Of a stretch of 64,000 bases of DNA, positions 61,472-64,000 are shown piece by piece (position 1 is the first letter of the stretch; every line of letters begins with the position of its first letter). The position numbers and the translations under genes were made by a program. Source of the DNA: Streptomyces sp. NK08204 (GTDB lineage: Bacteria > Actinomycetota > Actinomycetes > Streptomycetales > Streptomycetaceae); contig NZ_JAINVF010000006.1 of NCBI RefSeq assembly GCF_020400585.1, forward strand, positions 1-64,000, written 5' to 3'. Below the pieces are notes generated by a model. That model made no database searches. It was not told where the DNA came from and saw only the letters and a list, made by a program, of their open reading frames with translations.

Positions 61472-62458
61472 GTGTGTGCGCAAGGACGTGAGCGGCGACG
61501 GCGGATGCCTCATGTCAGTTCGCCGGTGCGGCTTCCGGGCCGCAGCCGACCCGCCGTTCGGGAGCCGACTGGAAAGACCTTTCTCGAGAAGGCGGCCTAC
61601 GTGCTGGCGCCCGGGACGGTCGTCTTTGGTCTGCTCTATTACTTCGGCAGCACCTACATCACGTCGTACTACTCCTTCTTCGGGATCTTGGCGAGCGATC
61701 TGCAGCTGTCCTCGCAGAGCTACGTTGCGCGCAGTGATGACGCGCTTTTTCTGCCCCTGTGGTTCCTGTTCTGCTGTGGGCTCGCCGTGCTGCTCGCCTT
61801 CGGGCTGCTGGAGCGGTGGCTGCTGAGGAGCGGCCGGAGCCTGCGGCGCCGGGTGACCCGGGGCCTGCTGGGCGCGGGGACTGTTCTGACGCTGCTGGGG
61901 CTCGTCGTGTTCATGGGTCCCGCTTGGTGGAACAACGAGATCATTGCCCGTCTGCAGCCCGGCCTGGTCCGGGAGTTCCTCCCCACTTTGGTGGTGGCCC
62001 TGGGCACGACCATGGGGATCTGTGCGGTCCATCTGCGCATGGCGCACCAGCGTCGTCTGAACGCCGGCCGGCCGACTGACAGGCTGTGGTTGGTCGGCGG
62101 GTCGCTGTTCACCGCCATGCTCTTTCTGTCGCTGTTCTTCAGCATGGCGCGATACGCCCACGATGCCGGTCTGGCACAGGCCCAACTCGATGCGAGAGGT
62201 CACTATCGCGGTAGGCCATGGGTCCGCGTCTACTCCCGGCAGCCTATCGCCTACAACCTGCCCGACATCTCACGGGAGGACCTTGCCCCCGACCACGGGC
62301 CCTACCGGTACCGGTATGAATGGTTCGTGCTGTTGGCGAAGAGCAACGGCCGGTATTACCTGGTGAATCGCTCATGGCATCCGTTCTCGAACAACACGGT
62401 GGTCGTGCTGCCCGACGACGACAGCGTTCGTGTCGACGTCCTCGGGCGCCCGTCATGA
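61472..62458 (+). CDS. Multi-pass membrane protein, unknown
   Basis: 328 residues. About five hydrophobic segments, e.g. AAYVLAPGTVVFGLLYYFGS, ALFLPLWFLFCCGLAVLLAF, GLLGAGTVLTLLGLVVFMGP, LPTLVVALGTTMGICAVHLR and GGSLFTAMLFLSLFFSM, then a soluble C-terminal domain of about 90 residues (WVRVYSRQPIAYNLPD, YEWFVLLAKSNGRYYLVN). No family is recognised. The start is uncertain: GTG 61472 or ATG 61505, neither with a good ribosome site. Confidence 0.72.
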   Translation: MCAQGRERRRRMPHVSSPVRLPGRSRPAVREPTGKTFLEKAAYVLAPGTVVFGLLYYFGSTYITSYYSFFGILASDLQLSSQSYVARSDDALFLPLWFLFCCGLAVLLAFGLLERWLLRSGRSLRRRVTRGLLGAGTVLTLLGLVVFMGPAWWNNEIIARLQPGLVREFLPTLVVALGTTMGICAVHLRMAHQRRLNAGRPTDRLWLVGGSLFTAMLFLSLFFSMARYAHDAGLAQAQLDARGHYRGRPWVRVYSRQPIAYNLPDISREDLAPDHGPYRYRYEWFVLLAKSNGRYYLVNRSWHPFSNNTVVVLPDDDSVRVDVLGRPS

Positions 62459-62473
62459 GCGCCTTTCCGCCCG

Positions 62474-63259
62474 TCAGGAAGCGGACCCGCTGTCTCCAGG
62501 CTCGGTCGCCCCAGGCGGTGCATGAGGGCTTTCCGGAGAAGACTCGGGTGAGCCGGGAGAGGACTCGGGTGAGGCCGGAGAGGATTCGGGTGAGCCGGGA
62601 GAGGATTGCGGTGAGCCAGGAGAGGAATCGGGTGAGCCGAGGGAGGACTCGGGTGAGGCGGCAGGAGAAGAGTTGCTCTCGGGCGCCGGCGTGGTCGAGG
62701 AGTTCGTCTCCTCGGCAGAGGGCTTCCTCGACTCGTACGTAGGCCTCCCCGGCTCGCTGGGCGGTTCTTCGGTGGTGCCACCCGATTTCGACGCATGGAC
62801 CACCAGTTCCACGCGGATGGTCGCAGAGGGCGGATCAGTCTCGATGACCAGAAGCACCGTGCTGACCCCGGCGACCGTCGGTTTGGACACGATCTCGATC
62901 GCGCAGGACTCGCCGGGCTTGAGCGTCCTTCCGGCACAGGTCCCCAGATCGGCGGAGAACTGCGACGGTCGCGCGGATCCCCTGGACCGGTAGGACATTG
63001 GCCCGGCGGTGCTCTCCCTGGTATGAACGCTCCGGACCTTCACCGGCTTGTCCTCGGTATTGGTGACACGCACCCGGCCGACGGCAGAGGATCCGACCTG
63101 TACCGTCGGAACACTGATGTGCGAGGTGTCTCCCGTGTGGACATCGCCATACAGCTTGTCCGAGCCCGGTTCCTTCTTCACCTGGCACCCAGCCGCCCAC
63201 CACACGGCCACGGCCATCACCGAAGCACTGCACACGACACGCCGGACTGCGCCCCGCAT
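62474..63259 (-). CDS. Lipoprotein with Ser/Pro/Glu repeat tail
   Basis: 261 residues. Lipobox WAAGC with C25, a central beta-rich domain of about 120 residues (GSSAVGRVRVTNTEDKPVKV, then TLKPGESCAIEIVSKPTVAG) resembling an Ig-like or DUF1573/ASPM-type fold, and a C-terminal 60-residue repeat tail of SPESSPG units. The tail is encoded by 21-bp tandem repeats. AGAGGTG precedes the ATG. Surface-exposed, function unknown. Confidence 0.75.
   Translation of the reverse strand: MRGAVRRVVCSASVMAVAVWWAAGCQVKKEPGSDKLYGDVHTGDTSHISVPTVQVGSSAVGRVRVTNTEDKPVKVRSVHTRESTAGPMSYRSRGSARPSQFSADLGTCAGRTLKPGESCAIEIVSKPTVAGVSTVLLVIETDPPSATIRVELVVHASKSGGTTEEPPSEPGRPTYESRKPSAEETNSSTTPAPESNSSPAASPESSLGSPDSSPGSPQSSPGSPESSPASPESSPGSPESSPESPHAPPGATEPGDSGSAS
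62547..62672 (+). repeat. 21-bp tandem repeat array
   Basis: Six units of GGTGAGCCGGGAGAGGACTCG-type sequence, the last one diverged, encoding seven-residue Ser/Pro/Gly/Glu repeats of the lipoprotein tail on the other strand. The units have no spacers, so this is not a CRISPR. Confidence 0.85.
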
Positions 63260-63470
63260 GATCACCTCTGTTTCGATCTGTGTTCGACAGTCACCTTTCC
63301 ACAGCAGGGGTGCCACCTGTCCTGACACGAACGACGCGGCGCTACCTCTCACCCGCGCGCACTAATACGCCTGCAGCGTTTCGCCAACTGGCCTGCTTGA
63401 GGCGCTTCAGTGCTGCGAAGCCCGCCTTTCGTCTTCCTCGACGGCTGCTTCCAAGGGTGCTACCACCCGT

Positions 63471-63790
63471 CCTGCAGATGCTGGCCCACGCGGCGAACGG
63501 GGCGTATCGCTGGTACGGAGTGCTCCTTCGAGGACGGACGGCCGCTGGACAGATGCGCCTGCTGTTCATGGCGGACCGGATCCCGCCGGAGCTGAGGGTG
63601 ATCGTCGAGTTCCTGAACCGGCAGATGCGGTATCGACGTGTATGCGGTCGAGCTGACCCAGTACAGGGCGCCGGAGACCTCTGGGTGTCCTCGTCCCGCG
63701 CGTCCACGGGGAGGTTGCCACGGCCGCGCAGTCCCCTTCCGGCCGCCGCACCGACAGCGGACCGCGCGTGCCGGACCGCCAGGCGGCGCC
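63471..63790 (+). pseudogene. Relic of a hypothetical actinobacterial gene
   Basis: One frame reads VLQMLAHAANGAYRWYGVLL and LLFMADRIPPELRVIVEFLN then RQM. Others continue IDVYAVELTQYRAP and VLVPRVHGEVATAAQ. These blocks resemble a widespread hypothetical family with a LLFxADxxPxEL-IVEFLNxQM core, broken by at least two shifts. From 63260 to 63470 and 63791 to 63965 nothing else is seen. Confidence 0.4.
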
Positions 63791-63980
63791 CGGCCTCCTT
63801 CGCCTCCGCGGCCAACTCGGCTGGACTGGTTGTCTTCGGCCCAGGGCGGCGGCGAGCATCCGTCGGGCGCCCATCACCTGGGGAGGTGCGCCCTTCACGC
63901 GCTCCCGGGAGCCTCCTTGTCGGACTCCGCCCGTATCGTGCACGCAAGCACTGGATACACGACCGGAAAAGGGGAGTGGG

Positions 63981-64000
63981 ATGGACGAGTGGGTTCCCGT
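63981..64000 (+). CDS. Start of a gene running off the window
   Basis: AAAAGGGGAG four bases before an ATG encoding MDEWVP at the very edge. Only six codons are visible, so no product can be named. Confidence 0.4.

Noticed and set aside
61199..62203. 334-codon minus-strand frame
   Set aside because: Gln/Arg/Pro-rich antisense of the membrane protein gene, with no hydrophobic or catalytic pattern.
62547..62672. Possible CRISPR array
   Set aside because: The 21-bp units are directly adjacent without spacers and encode an in-frame peptide repeat.

Overview
The window reads as chromosomal DNA of a Streptomyces-like actinomycete. GC is very high, GTG and TTG starts are common, ribosome sites are GGAGG-type, and family content is typical of that group: conservon-type GTPase and roadblock proteins, DUF6397, DUF5709, and ROK, IclR, PadR, MarR, TetR and LysR regulators. 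All names come from reading the sequence; no database search was run.

Layout. 0.1-1.0 kb: a regulator fragment and a Tat-exported amidase. 1.3-5.4 kb: xylose use, with xylA divergent from xylB and a ROK repressor. 6.0-16.0 kb: an amino-acid catabolic block lying between two IclR regulators. It holds homoserine dehydrogenase-like, aldehyde dehydrogenase and aspartase genes, then a leftward set of Lrp, cyclase-family hydrolase, HAD phosphatase, permease and a small protein. The block is flanked by two inverted copies of a roughly 135-bp element, one ending in what looks like the 3' end of a tRNA-Gly. 16.4-29 kb: housekeeping and hypothetical genes, including a small membrane protein, a DUF2236 oxygenase, PadR with an alpha/beta hydrolase, a methyltransferase, a partly decayed conservon, acyl-CoA thioesterase and a DUF3516 helicase. 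29.8-33.4 kb: a heterodimeric ABC exporter with complementary degenerate ATP sites. 33.7-45.2 kb: cell-wall and secreted functions (L,D-transpeptidase relic, large amidase, M1 peptidase, PNGase A-like protein), a MarR-controlled ABC exporter, an MltG-like protein, a flavin monooxygenase and a YjbQ protein.

45.1-61.0 kb: a segment between direct repeats that include the 3' end of the YjbQ gene. It holds an IS630 relic, a TetR/SnoaL pair with a perfect operator palindrome, a LysR regulator, a secreted M6 protease and a tightly overlapping six-gene peptide-uptake operon (ABC transporter plus proline iminopeptidase). It ends in a graveyard of type VII-secretion-associated fragments and an intact lower-GC lipoprotein gene. 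The right end has a membrane protein, a repeat-rich lipoprotein and another relic.

The most coherent functional ideas are: (i) homoserine to aspartate semialdehyde to aspartate to fumarate as a catabolic operon; (ii) secreted protease, peptide importer and iminopeptidase as a peptide-scavenging unit; (iii) a xylose operon under ROK control. Several genes carry single-base frameshifts, which could be true decay or sequencing errors.
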